A program made the position numbers and the translations under genes. The notes below the pieces were generated by a model. It was not told the DNA's origin, did not search any database, and saw only the letters and a list, made by a program, of their open reading frames with translations. This document shows positions 1 through 5,275 of a stretch of DNA of 5,275 nt, piece after piece (the first letter of the stretch is position 1; each line of letters starts with the position of its first letter). The stretch is from assembly GCA_028718465.1 (NCBI GenBank), contig JAQULX010000243.1, positions 1-5,275 on the forward strand. Direction: 5' to 3'. The DNA comes from Dehalococcoidales bacterium. GTDB taxonomy: Bacteria; Chloroflexota; Dehalococcoidia; Dehalococcoidales; UBA3254.

Positions 1-17
1 ATGTTGTCCGATGCCAT
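1..17 (-). CDS. 5' end of a minus-strand gene, probably a TRAP transporter membrane subunit (partial)
   Basis: Only the first five codons plus two bases are inside the window, reading Met-Ala-Ser-Asp-Asn. The start at 17-15 is supported by GGAGG on the minus strand at 28-24, six bases upstream. An in-frame ATG at 35-33 has no ribosome binding site, and a stop at 50-48 limits further extension. The gene follows the solute-binding protein gene in the same direction after 146 bases. In DctP-type TRAP operons the next gene is usually the small (DctQ) or the large or fused (DctM) membrane subunit. The product is inferred from context alone, because five residues carry no family signal. Confidence 0.5.
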
Positions 18-107
18 GAGGTTCCTCCACGTCATCTTGCAGGGTTTTTAAAAGGGTACAGCTGAAATTATGTCTCGGTAAGATCTATGAAAGCCTTTAA
101 ACCTTTA

Positions 108-145
108 AGGTTAGTGCCGGACACCGCGGTGTCCGGCACTAACCT
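108..145. repeat. 38-bp perfect palindrome between the TRAP genes
   Basis: The left arm AGGTTAGTGCCGGACACCG (108-126) is followed immediately by its exact reverse complement (127-145). In RNA this gives a stem of about 17 pairs closed by a CGCG tetraloop, with a GC-rich core. On the minus strand it lies 18 bases past the stop of the solute-binding protein gene. The sequence beyond it on that strand is mixed A/T/G with no run of T, so it lacks the U-tract of an intrinsic terminator. It could stabilise the 3' end of the upstream message, cause partial termination, or be a copy of a dispersed palindromic element. Two shorter inverted repeats overlap its edges: 100-112 (AACCTT-T-AAGGTT) and 142-150 paired with 165-173 (ACCTAAGTA/TACTTAGGT). 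The second includes the upstream stop codon. Confidence 0.85.
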
Positions 146-163
146 AAGTATAAACAGGTAAGT

Positions 164-1297
164 CTACTTAGGTGTAGCCAGGAATTGCTGGATGGTTTCA
201 TAAGCCGCCTGGGCAGGCAGCCCTTTGGCTTCCTTTTCGGCTACCCATTGCTGGGCGACGGTATCAGCTACTTGCTTAAAACGAGCTTTTTCAGCATCTG
301 AGAGGGTATAGACATCCATACCGGTTTTCTTAAGAGATTCAAATCCAATGTCATCTTTATCCGCATAAAAGTTCTTAACTTCTGTCTTATAATCTATGAT
401 CACCTGATCGATAATCTCCTGAATGTCGGTAGGCAGGCTGTCCCAGGCCTGTTTACTCATGACGATTGTGGGACCTCCAATTCCGACCGGCGGATCCCAA
501 ATACAGTATTTAGATACCTCATAAAGTTTGATTGCCAAAACATATGACCAGGCTGTGGTGTATCCATCAATAACTTTGCGGTCCATAGCCATATAGATTT
601 CCGGCCCGGTTATGGCCACCGTAGAAGCTCCCAACGCCTCGAAGTAAGCATTAAAAGGAGGAGCAGATCCTCTCATTTTCAGGCCCTTATAATCCTCTAC
701 CGTCTGTACTTTTTTTGAGCCGAAAAATTGGTTTAGCGGGGCTCCTCCCTTAAATCCCATGACCTTGAATTGATTAAGCCCCTTGAAGTAGCCCTTGTTA
801 TAAACTTCCCACATAATATCAATAAGGGTATTTCTATCAGGGATTCCCACCAGAGGCAAGTCGGTTATGGTCTCGAGTTCAAATACACCGGGATATACGG
901 CCAGCATTAATGAACCCATTTGAGCCACCCCACCATTCAGCATATTAACCCAATCTGGCGCTTTGCCCAGACTTTCTGTACCGTAGTAAACCGCATTCAC
1001 TCGTCCCCCGGTACGTTCATTGATCATCCTGGCCAGTATCATATCCGCTTCAGCATCATCGCTTCCAGGAACCCACTGGCTGGTCCATCTGAGCTCAATG
1101 GTTTTTGCAGCAGGCGTTGTCGCCGCTGCCTGGGTAGTCGGGGGAGCAGTGGTCGTAGTAGTTGCAGGAGTTGTAACACCGGGAGCCGGGGAGGTGGCCG
1201 GAACGGTTGGAGTTGACGTGGAGCAGGCTCCTACAATTCCGACTGTCAGAACCATTACCAATACCAAACTAATACAGAATAATGTTTTCCTGGACAT
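164..1297 (-). CDS. TRAP transporter solute-binding lipoprotein (DctP family)
   Basis: This 377-residue protein is the extracytoplasmic receptor of a tripartite ATP-independent periplasmic (TRAP) transporter, which binds an organic anion and delivers it to ion-driven membrane subunits. Residues 1-24 form a lipoprotein signal peptide: Arg-3/Lys-4, a hydrophobic stretch, then a lipobox Val-Gly-Ala before Cys-25. Residues 26-65 are a Thr/Pro/Ala-rich tether, and the DctP-type domain runs from about 67 to the end. Arg-209, in the Gly-Leu-Lys-Met-Arg segment, matches the family's conserved arginine that salt-bridges a substrate carboxylate. The following Ala-Leu-Gly-Ala, Glu-Ile-Tyr-Met-Ala-Met and Val-Ile-Asp-Gly stretches also fit the family. 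The start has AAGGAGG (1312-1306) eight bases upstream. The substrate cannot be read from the sequence; a carboxylate is likely. A membrane-subunit gene probably follows at the window edge. Confidence 0.9.
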   Translation of the reverse strand: MSRKTLFCISLVLVMVLTVGIVGACSTSTPTVPATSPAPGVTTPATTTTTAPPTTQAAATTPAAKTIELRWTSQWVPGSDDAEADMILARMINERTGGRVNAVYYGTESLGKAPDWVNMLNGGVAQMGSLMLAVYPGVFELETITDLPLVGIPDRNTLIDIMWEVYNKGYFKGLNQFKVMGFKGGAPLNQFFGSKKVQTVEDYKGLKMRGSAPPFNAYFEALGASTVAITGPEIYMAMDRKVIDGYTTAWSYVLAIKLYEVSKYCIWDPPVGIGGPTIVMSKQAWDSLPTDIQEIIDQVIIDYKTEVKNFYADKDDIGFESLKKTGMDVYTLSDAEKARFKQVADTVAQQWVAEKEAKGLPAQAAYETIQQFLATPK

Positions 1298-1367
1298 TGG
1301 ATATCCCTCCTTATTAAATAATCCTCCGATGCATTACCGCTTCTGTTATTGATGGCGAAGAGAAATC

Positions 1368-1395
1368 ATTATAGCTCTTGTATGATCATTGATCA
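1368..1395 (-). promoter_or_regulatory. candidate promoter and operator for the TRAP genes
   Basis: On the minus strand a perfect TATAAT lies at 1373-1368, which would start the transcript near 1361 with a leader of about 64 bases. The expected -35 position (1396-1391, 17-base spacing) reads CTGATC, a poor match, so the promoter may need an activator. That position falls inside TGATCA-T-TGATCA (1383-1395), two copies of a 6-bp palindrome separated by one base, which could be a protein-binding site. The evidence is sequence resemblance only. Confidence 0.4.
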
Positions 1396-1433
1396 GGTTC
1401 TTCAATATAATATATCATATATATCACGATTTA

Positions 1434-1452
1434 TTGACATGTATTCTGTCAA
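1434..1452. promoter_or_regulatory. 19-bp inverted repeat, candidate operator on the transporter side
   Basis: TTGACATGTATTCTGTCAA has perfect 6-bp arms (TTGACA/TGTCAA) around seven bases. Read on the minus strand, its right arm is a consensus -35 (TTGACA, 1452-1447), but the hexamer 18 bases further (CGTGAT, 1428-1423) is a weak -10. The length, spacer and arm pattern match the second inverted repeat at 1688-1706. It lies about 75-90 bases upstream of the start implied by the TATAAT at 1373-1368, a place suited to an activator. The binding protein is unknown, and no regulator gene is in the window. Confidence 0.45.
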
Positions 1453-1687
1453 AATACTCCTGAAACCTTTACATGATAATGTCGAGAAACCATTTTGAAT
1501 AACCATCAGGTAGATTAACTGGTACAATATGTTATGGACGACTATTATATCGCAATCGATTGTGACTTGCAATAGTCTCTTCCAAATTATGCACGATCTA
1601 AATGAAACCTTTCAAAAGTCGTGAGCTTATTCGATATCAGTGAAATACTGCTGATTAGACCAGGTTGGAGACTTTCCCGGTTTTTCA

Positions 1688-1706
1688 TTGTCACTATACG
1701 TGACAA
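1688..1706. promoter_or_regulatory. 19-bp inverted repeat overlapping the -35, candidate operator
   Basis: TTGTCACTATACGTGACAA has perfect 7-bp arms (TTGTCAC/GTGACAA) around five bases and is placed on the -35 and first part of the promoter spacer, the usual position of a repressor site. It also fits the pattern TGTNA-N7-TNACA described for TnrA-type nitrogen regulators, but that pattern is loose, and the companion site at 1434-1452 does not fit it. I therefore do not assign a regulator family. Confidence 0.5.
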
Positions 1707-1717
1707 AGCATTATGAT
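1688..1717 (+). promoter_or_regulatory. promoter of the nitroreductase / glycyl radical enzyme operon
   Basis: The -35 hexamer TTGTCA (1688-1693) and the -10 hexamer TATGAT (1712-1717) each match the sigma-70-type consensus at five of six positions and are 18 bases apart. Transcription would begin near 1724, leaving a leader of about 112 bases before the first gene. This is the best plus-strand promoter I found in the intergenic region. The -35 and most of the spacer are covered by a perfect inverted repeat, so access by RNA polymerase is probably controlled there. Confidence 0.55.
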
Positions 1718-1824
1718 AGTATATAAACACTCGAAATAGGTTGTTAAAAATCATCAAGAAAAATTTAAAAATCCAACCTGATAAAAAGAAGAGGCCAATA
1801 AATACCGGTCAATAACAAAAAATC

Positions 1825-1830
1825 GGAGGA
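1825..1830 (+). promoter_or_regulatory. ribosome binding site of the nitroreductase gene
   Basis: GGAGGA lies six bases before a GTG (1837) and nine bases before the directly following in-frame ATG (1840). Both starts are acceptable and differ by one residue. The ATG is the stronger start codon, while the spacing slightly favours neither. Confidence 0.75.
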
Positions 1831-1836
1831 GTCAGA

Positions 1837-2526
1837 GTGATGGATTTGGTACAGGTTGTAAAGCAGCGGAAAAGCATTCGGGCTTTTACTTCCCAGTCGG
1901 TTCCACAATCTATTCTGGAAGAGATAATGACACTGGCGCTGCGAGCTCCATCCTGGGCTAACACCCAACCCTGGGAATTTGCAGTAGCTACCGGTGACAA
2001 GTTAGCAGAAATACGCAGGAAATACGTGGAAAAGGCTGGGGATACTCCAATGCCGGATATTCCGAGCATCGCCTATTACCCGGAGCCTTACAACTCACGG
2101 ATGCATACGGCAGTATCCAAATCGCATGCCGCCAAGGGTATTCAGCGAGAAAACAAGGAGCAAAGAAGGGAATGGGAAATTATACAATTGAACAACATGG
2201 GATCTCCCTGTGAAATCTACGTCTGTATCGATCGGTCTTTTTATCTGCATGACGGAAGCACTAACGTCTGGCCGATATACGATTGCGGTGCTATAGTCGG
2301 AATGATCACACTTCTGGCCACAAATTTTGGTTTGGGGACAATCATCCAGGCCCGAGCTGTGATTTATCCTGATATCATTAGAGATGTCCTGGGGCTGCCG
2401 CAATCCAAGCTCCTGCTCGTTGGCGTTGCCATCGGCTACCCTGATTGGAATGATCCACTTAACCAGTATGCAACCGATAGAGAGCCACCTGACAAGATCA
2501 TTAGCTGGCATGGTTTCGAAAAATAA
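1837..2526 (+). CDS. nitroreductase-family flavoprotein
   Basis: This 229-residue protein belongs to the FMN-dependent nitroreductase fold family, whose members reduce nitro groups, quinones, enones or other acceptors with NAD(P)H, usually as homodimers in the cytoplasm. The N-terminal Arg-11-Lys-Ser-Ile-Arg-15 is the family's FMN phosphate-binding motif. Pro-38-Ser-Trp-Ala-Asn-Thr-Gln-Pro-Trp-46 is the second flavin-contact segment. Asp-149-Cys-Gly-Ala-Ile starts the helix carrying the dimer-interface region, and Gly-164 onward (Phe-Gly-Leu-Gly-Thr) and Ile-199-Gly-Tyr-Pro are the usual C-terminal flavin motifs. The protein has full family length, ending in Trp-His-Gly-Phe. A charged stretch at about 94-115 (many Lys, Arg, Glu) is probably the variable substrate-lid region. 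It is the first gene of the presumed operon, 79 bases ahead of the glycyl radical enzyme. The substrate is unknown; an ene- or quinone-type reduction linked to the pathway is only an inference. Confidence 0.88.
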   Translation: MMDLVQVVKQRKSIRAFTSQSVPQSILEEIMTLALRAPSWANTQPWEFAVATGDKLAEIRRKYVEKAGDTPMPDIPSIAYYPEPYNSRMHTAVSKSHAAKGIQRENKEQRREWEIIQLNNMGSPCEIYVCIDRSFYLHDGSTNVWPIYDCGAIVGMITLLATNFGLGTIIQARAVIYPDIIRDVLGLPQSKLLLVGVAIGYPDWNDPLNQYATDREPPDKIISWHGFEK

Positions 2527-2605
2527 CTTTTATTAATGATACAGCTTTGGGCTGAAATATCTATTACTATTTTATGCACTATACTTTTTAAGTAGAAGGC
2601 CAAAA

Positions 2606-5014
2606 ATGAGTACAAAGGAATCAATCAACGTTCAGAAGGAAATAACCCGAAGCCAAAGGTTATGGGAGCGTCTATTGGAAACTCGCAGTACTGCTCCGGT
2701 TTCCCAGTGGCGAGCCAGGCTGCTGACAGCTTCATGGAAGGAAACTGAAGGCCTCCCGATTCCAATAAGAAGGGCCAAAGCCTTTGAAAAAATAATGAAC
2801 GAAGTCCCGATATTCCTGGACGAAGATCAACTCCTGGCAGGTAATTATGGGAGCTGGCCGATGGCAATAGAATGGAGGCCGGAAACTACCGTTGAATGGA
2901 TAAATGAACGATTCGAGGCTGGTATCGGCCGACTGATAATTAAAGAAGAGGATATCCCGGAGATCAAAGAGATTGCCGCCTATTGGAAGGATAAAGACGT
3001 CTTCTCGCGTTATCATCGCTATATAGGAAAAGAGGAGGAACAACGCCTTAAAGACCGCGATTTCATGGGAGCTTATCTGGGACATAGCTATTATCCTGCC
3101 CTGTGGGCGTTGGGATGGTTTATACCGGATTACCCCAAGGCTATCCGCAAGGGACTGCTGGGCATTCTTGCTGAAGTCAAACAGGAAATTCAATCTACGC
3201 CCCTGCTTGATGAAGCTTCACAGAATAAGCGATTCTTCCTCGAATCACTGGAGATAACAATAAAAGCAGCGATCCAGTATGCTAAAAGGCATGCGGCTCT
3301 AGCCAGGGAATTGGCTCAGACTGCCGAAAGCAAACGAAAAGACGAACTGGAGAAAATAGCTGAAATCTGTGAATGGGTTCCCGCTAATCCAGCCCGCACG
3401 TTTTATGAAGCCTTGCAAACACTCTGGTTCTGTAACCTGTTTATATTCTGGGACTCCCAATATGAGGGAGTTTCCCCTGGACGGGTAGATCAGTATCTCT
3501 ATCCTTACTACCGGAAAGATATCGAAGAAGGAAGAATAACCAGAGAAGAAGCCATAGAGATTTTGGAACTTCTAAGGTGTCTATTCAGCACATACCGCGT
3601 ATTTCTCGAAGCCGCTCACGCTACACGGACAGCCGGAGAAGCCAACTGGTTCAACTGCATGCTGGGTGGTCTAACCGCAGATGGTCAGGATGCCACCAAC
3701 GAACTTTCCTATCTCTGGCTGGAAGCAGCCAAAAGATTGGGTACGCCTCATCCAACACTTTCGGTTAGAGTCCATGATAAGATGAATGAGGACTTTGCTT
3801 TAAAGGCGGCCGAGTTATGTAGTCTGGGGCGGGGCTACCCGGCCTTCTTTGGAGATGAAAGCAACATCGGTTTTTTACGCAAGCAGGGTATCCCTGAAAA
3901 CGAAGCCTGGGATTATGCTATCGCAGGGTGTACATTGACTCAAGTCCCTGGAAGGATGGCGCCGGCTAATCCATTTGGAATGAATATTCCCAAGTTCCTG
4001 GAATTAACCCTTCATAACGGAGTAGACCCCCGAACCGGCAGGCAATTCGGACCTCAGACAGGCAGCCTGGAAAGTTTTGAAAATTATGAAGACTTATGGG
4101 AAGCTTACCGACAACAGGTAAGAAGCTATATCCGGCAAGGAGCGGATGATTTCCGAAAAGCCTCTCTCTTCCAGGCAACTGTTCTGCCTCACCTGTTCCC
4201 TTCAGTTCTGGCCGATGATTGCATAAAACGCGGTCAACCTCATAACGGACAGGGATGCCGCTATCAACAGGGAATGTGGTATCTTCTTCCTCAAGGACCT
4301 ATCGATGTAGCGGATTCGCTGGCTGCTATCAAGAAATGTGTTTATGAGGATAAGACCATTACCAAGAGGCAGCTAATGGAAGCCCTGGCGGCCGATTTTG
4401 AAGGAGAGAAAAACCAGACCGTACGACAGATCCTGTTATCAGCTCCTAAATACGGCAACGATGATGATTATGTCGATCTTATTGCCAGAGATGTCTATTC
4501 TATGCTGGATATTGAGCTGGCTGATATCAATGCCTGTTATGGCGCCAAATATGTCCAGGCTCCACACAGTCTCACCGGACATGGTGCTTTCGGGAGAGCG
4601 GTCGGAGCTCTCCCAAGCGGTCGAAGGGCCTGGGTGGCTCTGGCGGATGGGAATGCCTCTCCTTCTCAGGGTATGGACAAGAAGGGGGTAACGGCAGTTC
4701 TCAAATCAGCGAGTAAACTGGACCAGCTACCCATGCAAGGCTGTCTATTGAACCAGAAACTTCATCCTTCCACTTTGAAAAGCAAGGAAGATTTAAATAA
4801 ATTTGTCTCCCTTACCAAGACCTATCTTATTAATCTTAAAGGCAAACATATTCAATTTAACGTTATCAGCAAAGATATATTACTGGATGCCAAAGCTCAT
4901 CCGGAGCAATACCGAACCCTGGTTATCCGGGTAGCCGGCTACAGCGCCTTATGGGTAGACCTGGATAGTGTTATTCAGGACGAAATCATAGCTCGCACAG
5001 AACAAGAACTATAG
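2606..5014 (+). CDS. glycyl radical enzyme, PFL/glycerol dehydratase family, atypical active site
   Basis: The 802-residue product aligns over its whole length with the pyruvate formate-lyase-like family, close in size to glycerol dehydratase (787). The N-terminal PFL domain includes Glu-47-Thr-Glu-Gly, Pro-291-Gly-Arg-Val-Asp-Gln-Tyr and Gly-354-Gly-Leu-Thr-Ala-Asp-Gly. The C-terminal loop Arg-775-Val-Ala-Gly-Tyr-Ser-Ala carries the radical-bearing Gly-778, and Cys-442 is the expected thiyl residue. Gly-669-equivalent signatures (Gly-Ala-Leu-Pro-Ser-Gly-Arg, 667-673) and His-748-Ile-Gln-Phe-Asn-Val are intact, so the gene looks functional. What is odd is the catalytic motif: Gly-Cys-Thr-Leu (441-444) instead of Gly-Cys-x-Glu. 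Compared with glycerol dehydratase from memory, Trp-171 replaces His-164 and Glu-287/Gly-288 replace His-281/Ser-282. A specific reaction (diol dehydratase, choline lyase, isethionate lyase, decarboxylase) is therefore not assigned. The start has AGAAGG six bases upstream. The enzyme needs a radical-SAM activase, which is not in the window. Confidence 0.93.
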   Translation: MSTKESINVQKEITRSQRLWERLLETRSTAPVSQWRARLLTASWKETEGLPIPIRRAKAFEKIMNEVPIFLDEDQLLAGNYGSWPMAIEWRPETTVEWINERFEAGIGRLIIKEEDIPEIKEIAAYWKDKDVFSRYHRYIGKEEEQRLKDRDFMGAYLGHSYYPALWALGWFIPDYPKAIRKGLLGILAEVKQEIQSTPLLDEASQNKRFFLESLEITIKAAIQYAKRHAALARELAQTAESKRKDELEKIAEICEWVPANPARTFYEALQTLWFCNLFIFWDSQYEGVSPGRVDQYLYPYYRKDIEEGRITREEAIEILELLRCLFSTYRVFLEAAHATRTAGEANWFNCMLGGLTADGQDATNELSYLWLEAAKRLGTPHPTLSVRVHDKMNEDFALKAAELCSLGRGYPAFFGDESNIGFLRKQGIPENEAWDYAIAGCTLTQVPGRMAPANPFGMNIPKFLELTLHNGVDPRTGRQFGPQTGSLESFENYEDLWEAYRQQVRSYIRQGADDFRKASLFQATVLPHLFPSVLADDCIKRGQPHNGQGCRYQQGMWYLLPQGPIDVADSLAAIKKCVYEDKTITKRQLMEALAADFEGEKNQTVRQILLSAPKYGNDDDYVDLIARDVYSMLDIELADINACYGAKYVQAPHSLTGHGAFGRAVGALPSGRRAWVALADGNASPSQGMDKKGVTAVLKSASKLDQLPMQGCLLNQKLHPSTLKSKEDLNKFVSLTKTYLINLKGKHIQFNVISKDILLDAKAHPEQYRTLVIRVAGYSALWVDLDSVIQDEIIARTEQEL

Positions 5015-5043
5015 AACCACTATTCAAATCGAGGTGGAACAAA

Positions 5044-5275
5044 ATGGAGAGACGTTTTCTGGGGAAATCCGGCCTTTTGGTATCTGAATTATGCCTCGGA
5101 ACCGCAACGTTTGGGGGACTTGGCGAATACGGTAAGTCAGGGCATATTAATCAGGATGAGGCCAATCTGATAATAAGTACGGCGCTGGACTCAGGAATAA
5201 ACCTTTTTAACACAGCCGAAACGTATTCGGAGGGACTGGCCGAAGAGATATTGGGAGAAGCGCTGGGAAAGAGGC
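5044..5275 (+). CDS. aldo/keto reductase, N-terminal part (partial at window end)
   Basis: Seventy-seven complete codons are visible before the window ends. The start is supported by GAGGTGG (5031-5037), six bases upstream, and lies 29 bases after the stop of the glycyl radical enzyme, so the two are probably co-transcribed. The opening Arg-Phe-Leu-Gly-Lys-Ser-Gly-Leu-Leu-Val-Ser-Glu-Leu-Cys-Leu-Gly-Thr (4-20) is the first strand signature of bacterial aldo/keto reductases. Gly-51-Ile-Asn-Leu-Phe-Asn-Thr-Ala-Glu-Thr-Tyr-61 corresponds to the catalytic-tyrosine segment, followed by the Glu-Glu-Ile-Leu-Gly-Glu-Ala-Leu helix. These enzymes reduce aldehydes or ketones with NADPH on a TIM-barrel fold. 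Tyr-61 is present, but the usual catalytic aspartate five residues earlier is Asn-56. The Lys and His of the catalytic set lie beyond the window. Its role may be to reduce a carbonyl product of the radical enzyme (inference). Confidence 0.88.
   Translation, partial: MERRFLGKSGLLVSELCLGTATFGGLGEYGKSGHINQDEANLIISTALDSGINLFNTAETYSEGLAEEILGEALGKR

Larger units (their letters stand above)
1298..1836. other. 539-bp divergent intergenic regulatory region
   Basis: No credible gene is present in either strand here. The region separates the minus-strand transporter gene from the plus-strand nitroreductase operon and is AT-rich, especially at 1404-1435. It holds a TATAAT and a tandem TGATCA element near the transporter gene, a 19-bp inverted repeat at 1434-1452, a 10-bp palindrome CAATCGATTG at 1553-1562, a weak 5-bp inverted repeat ATCAG-N10-CTGAT at 1636-1655, and a promoter overlapped by a second 19-bp inverted repeat at 1688-1717. 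The middle (about 1453-1680) shows nothing else I can support. No tRNA, riboswitch or terminator pattern was recognised. Confidence 0.7.

Noticed and set aside
15..35. Alternative start at 35-33 for the edge gene
   Set aside because: It is in frame but has no Shine-Dalgarno sequence, while the ATG at 17-15 has GGAGG at ideal spacing.
920..1352. Open frames on the plus strand opposite the start of the binding-protein gene
   Set aside because: They lie antisense to a clearly coding lipoprotein gene, their translations are low-complexity (mirror of the Thr/Pro linker), and they lack ribosome binding sites.
1406..1411. TATAAT on the plus strand
   Set aside because: It sits in a very AT-rich stretch with a poor -35 (TGATCA) and more than 400 bases before the first plus-strand gene. 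Little supports it as a promoter.
1689..1705. TnrA/GlnR-type nitrogen-control box
   Set aside because: The sequence fits TGTNA-N7-TNACA, but the pattern is degenerate, the paired site at 1434-1452 does not fit, and nothing else in the locus points to nitrogen control.
1661..1780. 9-bp inverted repeat CAGGTTGGA (1661-1669) / TCCAACCTG (1772-1780)
   Set aside because: The arms are about 100 bases apart and the left arm is upstream of the likely transcription start, so no RNA hairpin would form. Chance is plausible in 540 bp.
2095..2511. Minus-strand open frame of 138 codons inside the nitroreductase gene
   Set aside because: It is a shadow of the real gene, with no recognisable family, no ribosome binding site and no independent context.
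2527..2605. Possible terminator or internal promoter between the nitroreductase and the radical enzyme
   Set aside because: CAGC-N5-GCTG gives only a 4-bp stem without a T run, and TATACT at 2580-2585 has no -35 at a suitable distance. Co-transcription is simpler.
2732..3193. Minus-strand open frame of 153 codons inside the glycyl radical enzyme gene
   Set aside because: The plus-strand frame has strong family conservation throughout, and the antisense translation shows no domain.
3926..3937. Naming the radical enzyme as glycerol dehydratase, choline lyase or pyruvate formate-lyase
   Set aside because: The motif lacks the glutamate of the first two and the Cys-Cys pair of pyruvate formate-lyase, so a specific name would be unsupported.

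Overview
The window looks like an accessory catabolic locus of an anaerobic bacterium. Two things point to anaerobic life: a glycyl radical enzyme, a class destroyed by oxygen, and a TRAP-type solute-binding lipoprotein. The lipoprotein's long Thr/Pro/Ala-rich linker after the lipidated cysteine resembles that of Chloroflexota (Dehalococcoidia-like) binding proteins. This taxonomic guess is an inference from style, not a search result.

Layout. On the minus strand, at the left, is a complete TRAP solute-binding protein gene (164-1297). Beyond a 146-base gap with a perfect 38-bp palindrome lies the first 17 bases of another minus-strand gene with a strong ribosome binding site; from context this is probably the membrane subunit of the same transporter. 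A 539-bp divergent regulatory region (1298-1836) follows. On the plus strand are a nitroreductase-family flavoprotein (1837-2526), an 802-residue glycyl radical enzyme of the pyruvate formate-lyase/glycerol dehydratase family (2606-5014), and the first 77 codons of an aldo/keto reductase (from 5044, running off the end). The plus-strand genes are spaced 79 and 29 bases apart with no convincing terminator, so they probably form one operon.

How it may work together (inference). The transporter would import an organic acid. The glycyl radical enzyme would cleave or rearrange it or a derivative, and the two reductases would process the products, for example an aldehyde or an unsaturated compound. 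Two 19-bp inverted repeats of the same design (TTGWCA-N7-TGWCAA) lie on the two sides of the divergent region, one covering the -35 of the best plus-strand promoter. They suggest that one regulator controls uptake and catabolism together.

Main novelty. The glycyl radical enzyme keeps the radical glycine loop and the thiyl cysteine, but the usual Gly-Cys-Val-Glu motif reads Gly-Cys-Thr-Leu. The other positions that bind substrate in glycerol dehydratase also appear replaced, so it probably belongs to a subfamily with different chemistry. No activating enzyme is visible in the window.
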